Of a stretch of DNA of 11,985 nt, positions 6,623 through 11,985 are shown one piece after another. The notes below the pieces were generated by a model. It was not told the DNA's origin. It saw nothing but the letters and a program-made list of their open reading frames with translations, and ran no database searches. The position numbers and the translations under genes were made by a program. Within the stretch, counting starts at the first letter, position 1. Every line of letters begins with the position of its first letter. Source of the DNA: Undivivens sp041652635 (GTDB lineage: Bacteria > Omnitrophota > Gorgyraeia > Gygaellales > Profunditerraquicolaceae); contig JBAZGW010000042.1 of assembly GCA_041652635.1 (NCBI GenBank), forward strand, positions 1-11,985, in the 5' to 3' direction.

Positions 6623-7603
6623 TTGGCTAAGAACAGGAAAAAGATCATTCTTACCGGCGGAGCCGGTTTTATCGGCAGTTGTTTTCTCTGGAAGTTGAAC
6701 AGGGAAGGCATCGATAACGTTATAGTCGTGGACGACTTCGGCAGTGACGCCAAGTGGCGGAACCTCAGCGGCAAGCGTTTTATGGATTATGTTCATAAAG
6801 ACGATTTCCCCGGGCTGCTCGGATCCGGGAGCCTCGGCCGGGTGGAAACGATAATTCACCTCGGCGCCTGCAGTTCCACCATCCTGACAGACGCCGGATA
6901 TTATCTGAAAAATAACTATGAATATTCGCGCCGGCTCGCGGAATGGGCGTTCGCTCATTCCGCGAAATTCATCTATGCTTCTTCAGCCGCCACTTACGGC
7001 GCGGGAGAACGCGGATACGGCGACAGGGAAGAAGACCTGCAGGATCTTCGTCCGCTCAATATTTACGGATATTCAAAACATCTCTTTGACCTTTGGCTGT
7101 TGCGTAACGGGTATTTCCGGAAAGCCACGGGGTTCAAGTTCTTCAATGTCTTCGGCCCGAATGAATATCATAAGGCGGAGATGATGAGCCTGGTCTGCCG
7201 TAATTTTAAGGAAGCGGCGGCCGGCCGCCCGTTGCGCCTGTTCAAGTCATACAACCCGGCGTATAAAGACGGTGAACAAAAGAGGGACTTCCTTTATGTC
7301 CGGGATGCCGTTGAAGTGATGTATTATTTCTTTCTAAAACAGGGGAAAAGCGGTATATTTAATCTTGGCACCGGTAAGGCCAGAAGCTGGAACGAACTGG
7401 CGCGCGCGGTATTCGCGGCCGCCGGCAAGCCGGACAGGATCGAGTATATAGAAATGCCGGATATCATCCGGCCAAAGTATCAGTATTTTACCGAAGCCGT
7501 GACCGGAAAATTAAGGGCCGCGGGTTGCTGGCACGAGTTCTTGGAACTGGAAGATGCCGTGAAAGATTACGCCGCGTACCTCGATAAGGAAGAATACCTG
7601 TGA
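6623..7603 (+). CDS. hldD: HldD (RfaD), ADP-L-glycero-D-manno-heptose 6-epimerase
   Basis: This enzyme inverts C6 of ADP-D-glycero-D-manno-heptose, the last step in making the heptose donor for the LPS inner core. It is a short-chain dehydrogenase-like protein: Rossmann motif GGAGFIGS (12-19), GACSST (81-86), catalytic Tyr148 and Lys152 in NIYGYSKHLFD, and FNVFGPNEYHKAEM with Lys184 matching the second catalytic Lys of E. coli HldD (Lys178). The 326 residues are close to the usual 310. The start appears to be TTG 6623, since no ATG or GTG lies nearby and the protein reads MAKNRKKIILTGG from there. The ribosome-binding site is weak (AGGA at 6608-6611). It lies 17 bases after nikN and before nikQ, so it is embedded in the nickel transporter operon. 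Confidence 0.93.
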   Translation: MAKNRKKIILTGGAGFIGSCFLWKLNREGIDNVIVVDDFGSDAKWRNLSGKRFMDYVHKDDFPGLLGSGSLGRVETIIHLGACSSTILTDAGYYLKNNYEYSRRLAEWAFAHSAKFIYASSAATYGAGERGYGDREEDLQDLRPLNIYGYSKHLFDLWLLRNGYFRKATGFKFFNVFGPNEYHKAEMMSLVCRNFKEAAAGRPLRLFKSYNPAYKDGEQKRDFLYVRDAVEVMYYFFLKQGKSGIFNLGTGKARSWNELARAVFAAAGKPDRIEYIEMPDIIRPKYQYFTEAVTGKLRAAGCWHEFLELEDAVKDYAAYLDKEEYL

Positions 7604-7614
7604 GCCGCGCGGCT
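7603..7614. repeat. 12-bp perfect palindrome after hldD
   Basis: AGCCGCGCGGCT begins within the hldD stop codon and is followed by only three Ts. The stem would be short with a tight loop, so at most a weak terminator or pause site between hldD and nikQ. Confidence 0.3.
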
Positions 7615-7660
7615 TTCCGGAGCAACAGCCGATAATTACCGTCCCGCTACAGTTGATTTT

Positions 7661-8500
7661 ATGAAAGATAACCGTTTTATAGAGCGCTCCCTGATGGGAG
7701 CCGTTTCTTTTTTAAAGGAGTCGGTGTTTGCCGACGAGCACGCCGGACAAAAAGGTTTTTTGCAGGCGCGCGACCCGCGCGTCAAAGTAGCGGCAATACT
7801 GTTGTTGGTTCTATCGGTGCTCTTTTCCAGACAGATAGCGTTCATCGGGGGTATTTATTTGGTCTCTCTGGTGCTCGCGGGCTGTTCTTCGATCAACCTG
7901 GCCTTCTTTCTGGGCAGGACATGGTTGTTTGTCCCGCTTTTTGCCATTTTTATTGTCGTTCCTTCAGCGTTCAGCGTTTTTACTCCGGGAGAGCAGTTAG
8001 CCGTTATTAAGATAGGCGTCTTTTCTTTCCAGGTTACCAAACAGGGGATCGCGGGCGCCTCTATCTTTTTCTCTCGGGTGCTTGTTTCGGTATCCTTGTG
8101 CGTGCTTCTGTCGTTGACGACCAGGCATTATGCCCTGCTGAAGGTTCTAAGGATATTCCGGGTGCCGCAGGTGTTCGTGATGACTCTCGGGATGTGTTAC
8201 CGTTATATTTTTCTTTTTATAGGCATAATTCAGGATACTTACACCGCGATAAAAAGCCGCTGTGGATATGGCCTATCTTCTATGAAAGGGCAGAAGATAG
8301 TGGCCTGGAGCATCGCCGCTCTCTGGCAGCGTTCGTACCGGATGCAGAACCAGGTTTATGACGCGATGCTCTCCCGGGGGTATTCCGGGGAGGTGTATAT
8401 CCTTGATGACCTTCGCGCCGGGATCAAAGACATTTTATTCCTTGCGGGAGCAACCGTTATCTTTCTTTTGATCATATGGCGAACATATTTTTCGAACTGA
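7661..8500 (+). CDS. nikQ: NikQ/CbiQ, transmembrane coupling (T) subunit of ECF nickel importer
   Basis: Inner-membrane EcfT-type protein of 279 residues that links the ATPase to the NikM substrate subunit. Evidence is the DPRVKV motif (38-43) before the first membrane helix, about five hydrophobic segments (for example 44-56, 60-75, 86-106, 134-152, 255-272) and two cytoplasmic coupling-helix motifs of the ARG type, AIKSR (196-200) and AMLSRGY (235-241), that dock on the ATPase. The N-terminal FIERSLMGAVSFLKESVFADEHA is typical of longer CbiQ proteins, supporting ATG 7661 even though no clear ribosome-binding site precedes it. It overlaps nikO by 25 bases. Confidence 0.93.
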   Translation: MKDNRFIERSLMGAVSFLKESVFADEHAGQKGFLQARDPRVKVAAILLLVLSVLFSRQIAFIGGIYLVSLVLAGCSSINLAFFLGRTWLFVPLFAIFIVVPSAFSVFTPGEQLAVIKIGVFSFQVTKQGIAGASIFFSRVLVSVSLCVLLSLTTRHYALLKVLRIFRVPQVFVMTLGMCYRYIFLFIGIIQDTYTAIKSRCGYGLSSMKGQKIVAWSIAALWQRSYRMQNQVYDAMLSRGYSGEVYILDDLRAGIKDILFLAGATVIFLLIIWRTYFSN

Positions 8501-9288
8501 AACAGGCGTCTTATTCATACCTCGGCAAATTTCCGGCTCTGCGCGCGGTCGACCTGACCATCGAGCAGGGGTCTAAAGTCGCGGTGATCGGTGCCAACGG
8601 CACGGGCAAGTCGACACTGCTGTCGATGCTGGACGCGCTTATTTTCCCGGATCAGGGCAGCGTCAAAGCCTTCGGCAGGACATTGGACGAAAAGGCGTCG
8701 AATGACGCCGACTTCTCCAGGATCTTCCGCAGTCGGGTAGGGCTGGTCTTTCAGAACCCCGATACGCAGTTGTTCTGCTCGACTGTAAAAGAGGACATAA
8801 TATTCGGGCCCCTGCAATTAAGAGTGCGCAATTCCGAGGTTGCCAAGAGGCTGGAGAAGGTCGCTACGGAACTGAAACTCGCCGATTTGCTGGAACGTTC
8901 CCCTCATCAATTGAGCATCGGTGAGAAAAAAAAGGTGGCTATCGCTTCTGTGCTCGCCATACAGCCGGAAGTCCTGCTTCTGGATGAGCCCACCGCCGGG
9001 CTTGACCCGCAGACCACGCGCGATATCATCGATATCCTTATCGCCGAGAACCGGTCGGGGACGACGCTGGTCACGGCGACCCATGACCTGCATATCGTCG
9101 AGGAGATATCCGATACCGTGCATGTCTTTGGTCTGGAAAAGAGGATCATTCACAGCGCCCCCCCGGAAAAGGTATTGTCGGATCAACAGTTCCTGCAGGC
9201 GCATAACCTGGTCCATATTCACCGCCACCGCCACAAGGATGTCGATGCCTCTCATGCGCATCAGCACGACGTGCGGCACCACCATTGA
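8476..9288 (+). CDS. nikO: NikO/CbiO, ATPase of ECF nickel importer with His-rich tail
   Basis: A 270-residue cytoplasmic ABC ATPase powering nickel import. Motifs in order: Walker A GANGTGKST (39-47), Q-loop Gln93 in VFQNPDTQLF, signature LSIGE (146-150, in place of the common LSGGQ), Walker B VLLLDEP (166-172), D-loop GLD, and switch His203 in ATHD. The final 28 residues (243-270) contain 11 histidines, ending HHH, a probable metal-binding or metal-sensing tail. The start overlaps the nikQ end and has no good ribosome-binding site, suggesting translation coupled to nikQ. It ends the nickel operon. Confidence 0.95.
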   Translation: MANIFFELKQASYSYLGKFPALRAVDLTIEQGSKVAVIGANGTGKSTLLSMLDALIFPDQGSVKAFGRTLDEKASNDADFSRIFRSRVGLVFQNPDTQLFCSTVKEDIIFGPLQLRVRNSEVAKRLEKVATELKLADLLERSPHQLSIGEKKKVAIASVLAIQPEVLLLDEPTAGLDPQTTRDIIDILIAENRSGTTLVTATHDLHIVEEISDTVHVFGLEKRIIHSAPPEKVLSDQQFLQAHNLVHIHRHRHKDVDASHAHQHDVRHHH

Positions 9289-9303
9289 TCGCGGCGCAGA
9301 AAC

Positions 9304-9316
9304 CCCGGATGCCGGG
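9304..9316 (+). terminator. Weak hairpin after nikO
   Basis: CCCGG (9304-9308) pairs with CCGGG (9312-9316) around a three-base loop, followed by TCTTTGTG. The stem is only 5 bp and the T-run is broken, so it is a weak terminator candidate for the nickel operon. Confidence 0.3.
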
Positions 9317-9338
9317 TCTTTGTGTCGTATCGGTATTT

Positions 9339-9359
9339 GAAAATCGAAAGTCGAAATTA
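9339..9359 (+). repeat. Heptanucleotide run in the nikO-cupin gap
   Basis: Three 7-base units, GAAAATC, GAAAGTC and GAAATTA, in tandem. The pattern (GAA followed by four variable bases) echoes the runs near surE but is more AT-rich, so kinship is uncertain. Confidence 0.4.
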
Positions 9360-9364
9360 GACCA

Positions 9365-9413
9365 CAATCGAGAATTTTCATCGAATCAAATCTCGTCGTT
9401 CTACTCTCGATTG
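9365..9413. repeat. Inverted repeat 1 (9-bp perfect arms)
   Basis: CAATCGAGA (9365-9373) and TCTCGATTG (9405-9413) are exact reverse complements with 31 bases between them. No T-run follows on either strand. Function unknown; could form a stem-loop in RNA or be a relic of a small element. Confidence 0.55.
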
Positions 9414-9417
9414 CTCT

Positions 9418-9450
9418 GTGCGCTGTCTAAAAACTTACTGAACAGCGCAC
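9418..9450. repeat. Inverted repeat 2 (9-bp perfect arms)
   Basis: GTGCGCTGT (9418-9426) and ACAGCGCAC (9442-9450) are exact reverse complements around a 15-base AT-rich loop. It starts four bases after inverted repeat 1 and ends eight bases before the cupin promoter -35 box. No T-run follows, so an intrinsic terminator is unlikely; it could still stop or stabilise the nikO message, or bind a regulator. Confidence 0.6.
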
Positions 9451-9458
9451 CTCCCGGA

Positions 9459-9487
9459 TTGACAGGCGTCGTCCTTTATGTTATAAG
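9459..9487 (+). promoter_or_regulatory. Near-consensus promoter for the cupin gene
   Basis: TTGACA (9459-9464), a 17-base spacer and TATAAG (9482-9487). The expected transcript start is about 9494-9495, only two or three bases before ATG 9497, which implies a leaderless mRNA. The absence of any ribosome-binding site before that ATG agrees with this. Confidence 0.65.
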
Positions 9488-9496
9488 CAATGAATT

Positions 9497-9820
9497 ATGG
9501 TTAGAACAAAAGCTTTCAAAGTCGTATTGAAAGAAAAGAAAGGTTTTCAACGCCTGCTTAAAGGACTGCCGCGGACTTCCGGTATGAAATCCGGGCAGAT
9601 GATCCTGGCTCCGGGAGAAGACGTCGGGGAACACGATACCGGCGGCCGGGAGGAGATCTTGATAGTGTTGGAAGGAGAGGCTACTGTGCTCAGCGGCAGC
9701 CGCGGCCGGATCATTGCCGCGTCATACAGTATCGTATATATCCCCGCGCATACCGCGCATAATGTTCTCAATCTCAGTAAATCCCGCCTAAGATATATTT
9801 ACGTGGTTTCCCCGGTTTAA
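9497..9820 (+). CDS. Small single-domain cupin protein
   Basis: A 107-residue cupin (conserved beta-barrel, cupin_2-like), cytoplasmic, substrate unknown. Motif 1 is visible with exact family spacing: Gly40, His46, Glu53, Gly60. The second His of the HxH pair is replaced by Thr48. Motif 2 reads IPAHTAHNVLN, with Pro83, His88 and Asn92 (His85 at the usual Gly position). His46, Glu53 and His88 could still hold a metal ion. It has its own promoter and no ribosome-binding site. Nothing in the sequence says what ligand it binds; a role linked to nickel or cysteine metabolism would be guesswork. Confidence 0.8.
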   Translation: MVRTKAFKVVLKEKKGFQRLLKGLPRTSGMKSGQMILAPGEDVGEHDTGGREEILIVLEGEATVLSGSRGRIIAASYSIVYIPAHTAHNVLNLSKSRLRYIYVVSPV

Positions 9821-9865
9821 CCCATTTTTCTCAAATCCTATTGCAAAATCCGGGTTTAAGCGGAA

Positions 9866-9894
9866 GGTGTAACTCCCGAATGCCGTGGTGTAAC
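9866..9894 (+). repeat. Direct repeat GGTGTAAC, two copies 21 bases apart
   Basis: GGTGTAAC occurs at 9866-9873 and 9887-9894, a start-to-start distance of 21 bases or two helical turns. TGTAA (9889-9893) also forms an inverted repeat with TTACA (9903-9907). It lies 65 bases upstream of the next -35 box. It could be an activator site; there is no other evidence. The rest of 9821-9958 shows nothing I can name. Confidence 0.3.
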
Positions 9895-9958
9895 ATCCTT
9901 TATTACAAGCACTTACTGTTTTTGGCCTATCGATAGTCCAGTCTGGCAATAAGGCATC

Positions 9959-9986
9959 TTGACAAAACAACCTCATATGCTACAAT
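9959..9986 (+). promoter_or_regulatory. Predicted promoter for the rrf2-cysK operon
   Basis: Consensus TTGACA (9959-9964), a 16-base spacer and TACAAT (9981-9986), with a start near 9993 and a leader of about 40 bases to ATG 10034. Confidence 0.65.
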
Positions 9987-10008
9987 CTCTATAGAGTTAA
10001 TAGTATTA
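9987..10008. promoter_or_regulatory. Two adjacent palindromes at the transcript start, candidate Rrf2 operator
   Basis: CTCTATAGAG (9987-9996) is a perfect 10-bp palindrome. One base later, TAATAGTATTA (9998-10008) is an 11-bp palindrome with a central G. Sitting at and just after the transcript start, they are placed for repression, most simply autoregulation by the Rrf2 protein encoded next. Binding is inferred. Confidence 0.4.
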
Positions 10009-10033
10009 GTAGGTAATTTACGTGGAGAGATAA

Positions 10034-10471
10034 ATGAACTTATCGACTAAAGGAAGATATGGGGTGCGCTTTATGCTGGACCTGGCGCTTAATTCTCAAG
10101 ACCAGCCTGTATTCTTAAAAGATATAGCACAACGCCAGGAGATTTCTGAGAAATATCTCTGGCATTTAGTTGATTTGTTAAAGAACGCGGGGTTGGTTAA
10201 TTCTTTGCGCGGTGCGCACGGAGGTTACGTGTTGGCCAAGCCGGCCGAAGAGATAAGTTTAAGGGATATAGTTACCGTGCTGGAAGGCGACCTGTGCCTG
10301 GTCGGATGCGTGAATAATCCCGCGGTATGCGATAGGGCCGGGTTATGCGTTATGCGCGATATCTGGAAAGAGACCAATGACGTTATTTATAGCACCCTGG
10401 AATCTTTCAGTTTGAAAGATATAGTTGAAAGACAAAGAGATAAAATAGGGGCTGCCGGTTACGCGATTTAA
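10034..10471 (+). CDS. Rrf2-family transcription regulator (IscR/CymR-like)
   Basis: A 145-residue winged-helix DNA-binding protein. MNLSTKGRYGVRFMLDLAL is the typical Rrf2 start, followed by the helix-turn-helix IAQRQEISEKYLWHLVDLL and the wing SLRGAHGGYVLAKP. Cysteines 88, 92, 99 and 105 lie in the region where IscR uses Cys92, Cys98 and Cys104 to hold a [2Fe-2S] cluster, so cluster binding is plausible although the spacing (six then five residues) differs slightly. CymR, the cysteine-metabolism regulator of the same family, lacks such cysteines. Placement directly before cysK suggests control of cysteine supply, with a cluster or sulfur signal. GGAGA (10024-10028) lies five bases before the ATG. 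Confidence 0.9.
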   Translation: MNLSTKGRYGVRFMLDLALNSQDQPVFLKDIAQRQEISEKYLWHLVDLLKNAGLVNSLRGAHGGYVLAKPAEEISLRDIVTVLEGDLCLVGCVNNPAVCDRAGLCVMRDIWKETNDVIYSTLESFSLKDIVERQRDKIGAAGYAI

Positions 10472-10535
10472 CCCCGGTTTCACACAAAACAGCTTAAGGT
10501 TAGTTGTCTCTGCCAAGTCGAAGGAGAGGAATACA

Positions 10536-11480
10536 ATGGCAAATATATTCGCGGATATCACGAAGACCGTAGGTAATACTCCTCTGGTGAAACTCAACCG
10601 TATCGCCGAAGGATCGGAAGCGACGGTGTTGGCAAAACTGGAATTTTTTAATCCGCTTTCCAGCGTGAAAGACAGGATAGGCGTGGCGTTGATCGATGAC
10701 GCCGAGCGTAAAGGGGCGCTTAAGAAGGGCACGACTATAATAGAACCGACAAGCGGCAATACCGGGATCGCCCTGGCGTTCGTCGCCGCGGCCAGGGGAT
10801 ACCGGTTGATATTGACCATGCCGGAGACAATGAGCCTTGAACGCAGGCAATTGCTTAAGATACTTGGCGCGGAAGTCGTGCTGACGGAAGGCGCCAAAGG
10901 GATGAAAGGAGCGGTGGAAAAGGCCGAGGAACTCGCGGCGTCTACCCGGAACAGTTTTATCCCGCAGCAGTTCAATAATCCGGCTAATCCGGAGATACAT
11001 CGTAAGACCACCGCCGAAGAAATATGGAATGATACCGATGGTAAGGTGGATATCCTGGTTTCCGGCGTCGGGACGGGAGGAACGATAACCGGTATTTCCG
11101 AGGCGATCAAGAAGCGCAAACCGGATTTTAAGGCGATAGCGGTTGAGCCTGAGGGTTCATCGATATTGTCCGGAGGGGCGCCCGGGCCGCATAAGATCCA
11201 GGGTATCGGCGCCGGTTTCGTGCCGAAAGTGCTGAACGTGAAGGTCATAGACGAGATCATCAGCGTCAGCAACGATAACGCCGGCATAACTGCCGGGCGT
11301 TTGGCCAAGTTGGAAGGGATACTTGCCGGGATATCCAGCGGCGCCGCCGTGTGGGCGGCTTTGGAAGCGGCTAAACGAAAAGAGAACAAAGGTAAGTTGA
11401 TCGTGGTAATATTGCCGGATACCGGTGAAAGGTATTTGTCCACCTGGCTTTTTACTGAGCAAACCGCCGGGTTGAGCTAA
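10536..11480 (+). CDS. cysK: Cysteine synthase (O-acetylserine sulfhydrylase)
   Basis: PLP enzyme of 314 residues that makes cysteine from O-acetylserine and sulfide in the cytoplasm. The internal aldimine Lys45 is in SSVKDR, the substrate loop is TSGNTG (72-77), the phosphate-binding loop is GTGGT (179-183), and the C-terminal motifs GISSGAA and LPDTGERYLST are as in CysK. The start has AAGGAGAGG (10521-10529) six bases upstream. It lies 64 bases after the Rrf2 gene with no visible terminator, so the two are probably co-transcribed. It matches the CysK/CysM group; CysK is favoured by overall pattern and length. CBS-domain extensions are absent, ruling out a eukaryote-type cystathionine beta-synthase. 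Confidence 0.95.
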   Translation: MANIFADITKTVGNTPLVKLNRIAEGSEATVLAKLEFFNPLSSVKDRIGVALIDDAERKGALKKGTTIIEPTSGNTGIALAFVAAARGYRLILTMPETMSLERRQLLKILGAEVVLTEGAKGMKGAVEKAEELAASTRNSFIPQQFNNPANPEIHRKTTAEEIWNDTDGKVDILVSGVGTGGTITGISEAIKKRKPDFKAIAVEPEGSSILSGGAPGPHKIQGIGAGFVPKVLNVKVIDEIISVSNDNAGITAGRLAKLEGILAGISSGAAVWAALEAAKRKENKGKLIVVILPDTGERYLSTWLFTEQTAGLS

Positions 11481-11526
11481 AAAACGGGTGTCCGGTTGTT
11501 CCCCTGATATGAACAAAGGAGGGAAA

Positions 11527-11706
11527 GTGCCTTACATAAATCTGAAATTGGTGGGAAAACTCAGCAAGAAACAGAAAGAGGAGATAGCGAAGGATTTTTC
11601 CGAGACTTTGTTGAAGGTCGCGGGTAAGCCCAAAGAGAGTTTATATCTGGTGATCGACGAGGTGGACGGAGCGAATTGGGCGCGAGGGGATGAATTTTTC
11701 GGTTAA
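11527..11706 (+). CDS. 4-oxalocrotonate tautomerase-family protein
   Basis: A 59-codon gene. GTG 11527 is chosen because AAAGGAGGG (11515-11523) precedes it and the second codon is Pro, giving MPYINLKLVGKL; after Met removal, Pro1 is the catalytic base of the tautomerase superfamily. An earlier in-frame ATG (11488) would bury that proline. The 58-residue mature chain is close to the family's roughly 62. Trp50 stands at the place of Phe50, but the arginines at positions 11 and 39 of classical 4-OT are Leu and Tyr (Lys10 is nearby), so the substrate probably differs from 4-oxalocrotonate. It follows cysK by 46 bases and is likely in the same operon; the true substrate is unknown. Confidence 0.85.
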   Translation: MPYINLKLVGKLSKKQKEEIAKDFSETLLKVAGKPKESLYLVIDEVDGANWARGDEFFG

Positions 11707-11784
11707 GCGTAGCGTGTGATCCGCGGGCATTGGTGCCTGAGAATACAGATCCCGCCGACGCGAAGCAAAACTTGGGGTTTCATA

Positions 11785-11799
11785 ATGGTAAATAAATGA
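11785..11799 (+). other. Possible four-codon leader ORF overlapping the hydE start
   Basis: ATG 11785 opens MVNK and stops at TGA 11797-11799, which overlaps the hydE ATG as ATGA. Such an arrangement can couple re-initiation to the downstream gene. Alternatively CATAAT (11781-11786) is a -10 box and hydE is leaderless. Neither has a strong ribosome-binding site or -35 box, so both remain weak. Confidence 0.2.
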
Positions 11800-11985
11800 G
11801 CTATGTGAAAGAACAGCTGACAGCGGCGCTTCTGGAAAAGAATAAGAGGAAAACCGGGATGCTTTTTTCCGATGCCGACAGGTGCCGGAAAGAGCGCGTA
11901 GGCGATGAGGTCTATCTGCGCGGCGTGATCGAGTTCTCGAACTATTGCCGGATGGATTGCCTTTATTGCGGCCTGCGCCGCAGCA
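11796..11985 (+). CDS. hydE: HydE, radical-SAM [FeFe]-hydrogenase maturase; 3' end outside window
   Basis: The first 63 codons of a radical S-adenosylmethionine enzyme that helps build the diiron site of [FeFe] hydrogenase together with HydF and HydG. The iron-sulfur motif CRMDCLYC (Cys51, Cys55, Cys58; CX3CX2C) lies within VIEFSNYCRMDCLYCGLRR, which matches HydE more closely than the related BioB. The preceding segment VYLRGVIEFSN is also HydE-like. ATG 11796 is the only reasonable start; no clear ribosome-binding site precedes it. The 89 bases between the tautomerase gene and hydE show no convincing promoter. hydG, hydF or a hydrogenase would be expected nearby, beyond the window. Confidence 0.85.
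   Translation, partial: MSYVKEQLTAALLEKNKRKTGMLFSDADRCRKERVGDEVYLRGVIEFSNYCRMDCLYCGLRRS

Noticed and set aside
9285..9530. 81-codon + frame starting with TTG at the nikO end
   Set aside because: It spans the heptamer run and both inverted repeats and overlaps the cupin start; no ribosome-binding site and no family resemblance.
9788..9976. 62-codon minus-strand frame in the cupin-Rrf2 gap
   Set aside because: No ribosome-binding site, no recognisable motif, and it covers the predicted Rrf2 promoter -35 box.
10343..11443. 366-codon open frame on the minus strand
   Set aside because: It lies opposite cysK and the end of the Rrf2 gene, both with clear family motifs. Its translation is Ser/Pro/Thr-rich low-complexity sequence typical of an antisense shadow, with no recognisable domain.

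Overview
The window looks like chromosomal DNA of an uncultured Gram-negative bacterium, most likely Candidatus Omnitrophota (Omnitrophica/OP3). That assignment is inference. It rests mainly on the 962-residue secreted protein at 2090-4978, whose N-terminal block, GGIDF-type motif and C-terminal helical block match my recollection of large hypothetical proteins from that phylum. HldD (heptose synthesis for LPS) supports a diderm cell. HydE and a nickel importer point to anaerobic hydrogen metabolism. All real genes lie on the + strand.

Layout. (1) 1-690: 3' end of groL, then a strong rho-independent terminator. (2) 722-1579: surE, whose last codons run into a heptanucleotide repeat. (3) 1580-2089: a 510-base gap with a truncated transposase-like ORF, more heptamer repeats and a promoter overlapped by a 14-bp palindrome. 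(4) 2090-4978: the large secreted protein of unknown function. (5) 4979-9288: a nickel locus, nikR - nikM - nikN - hldD - nikQ - nikO, with a promoter and inverted repeat in front of nikR. (6) 9289-9496: a gap with another heptamer run and two consecutive 9-bp inverted repeats. (7) 9497-9820: a small cupin gene with a near-consensus promoter placed so close that its mRNA is probably leaderless. (8) 9959-11706: promoter, Rrf2-type regulator, cysK and a 4-OT-type tautomerase, probably one operon. (9) 11796-11985: 5' end of hydE, the radical-SAM [FeFe]-hydrogenase maturase, cut by the window edge.

How the genes fit together. NikR is a nickel-responsive repressor and NikMNQO is an energy-coupling-factor (ECF) nickel importer: NikM/NikN are the substrate-specific membrane part, NikQ the transmembrane coupler and NikO the ATPase with a histidine-rich tail. 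Nickel most plausibly serves a [NiFe] hydrogenase or CO dehydrogenase outside this window, while hydE implies an [FeFe] hydrogenase as well. The Rrf2-cysK pair suggests a sulfur or Fe-S responsive cysteine-synthesis unit. hldD sits inside the nickel operon with no obvious functional link.

Most of the window is ordinary core metabolism. The parts most worth pursuing are the multidomain secreted protein, the recurring heptamer repeats and paired inverted repeats between genes, and the hldD insertion in the nickel operon. I saw no tRNA, rRNA, CRISPR array or intact insertion sequence.
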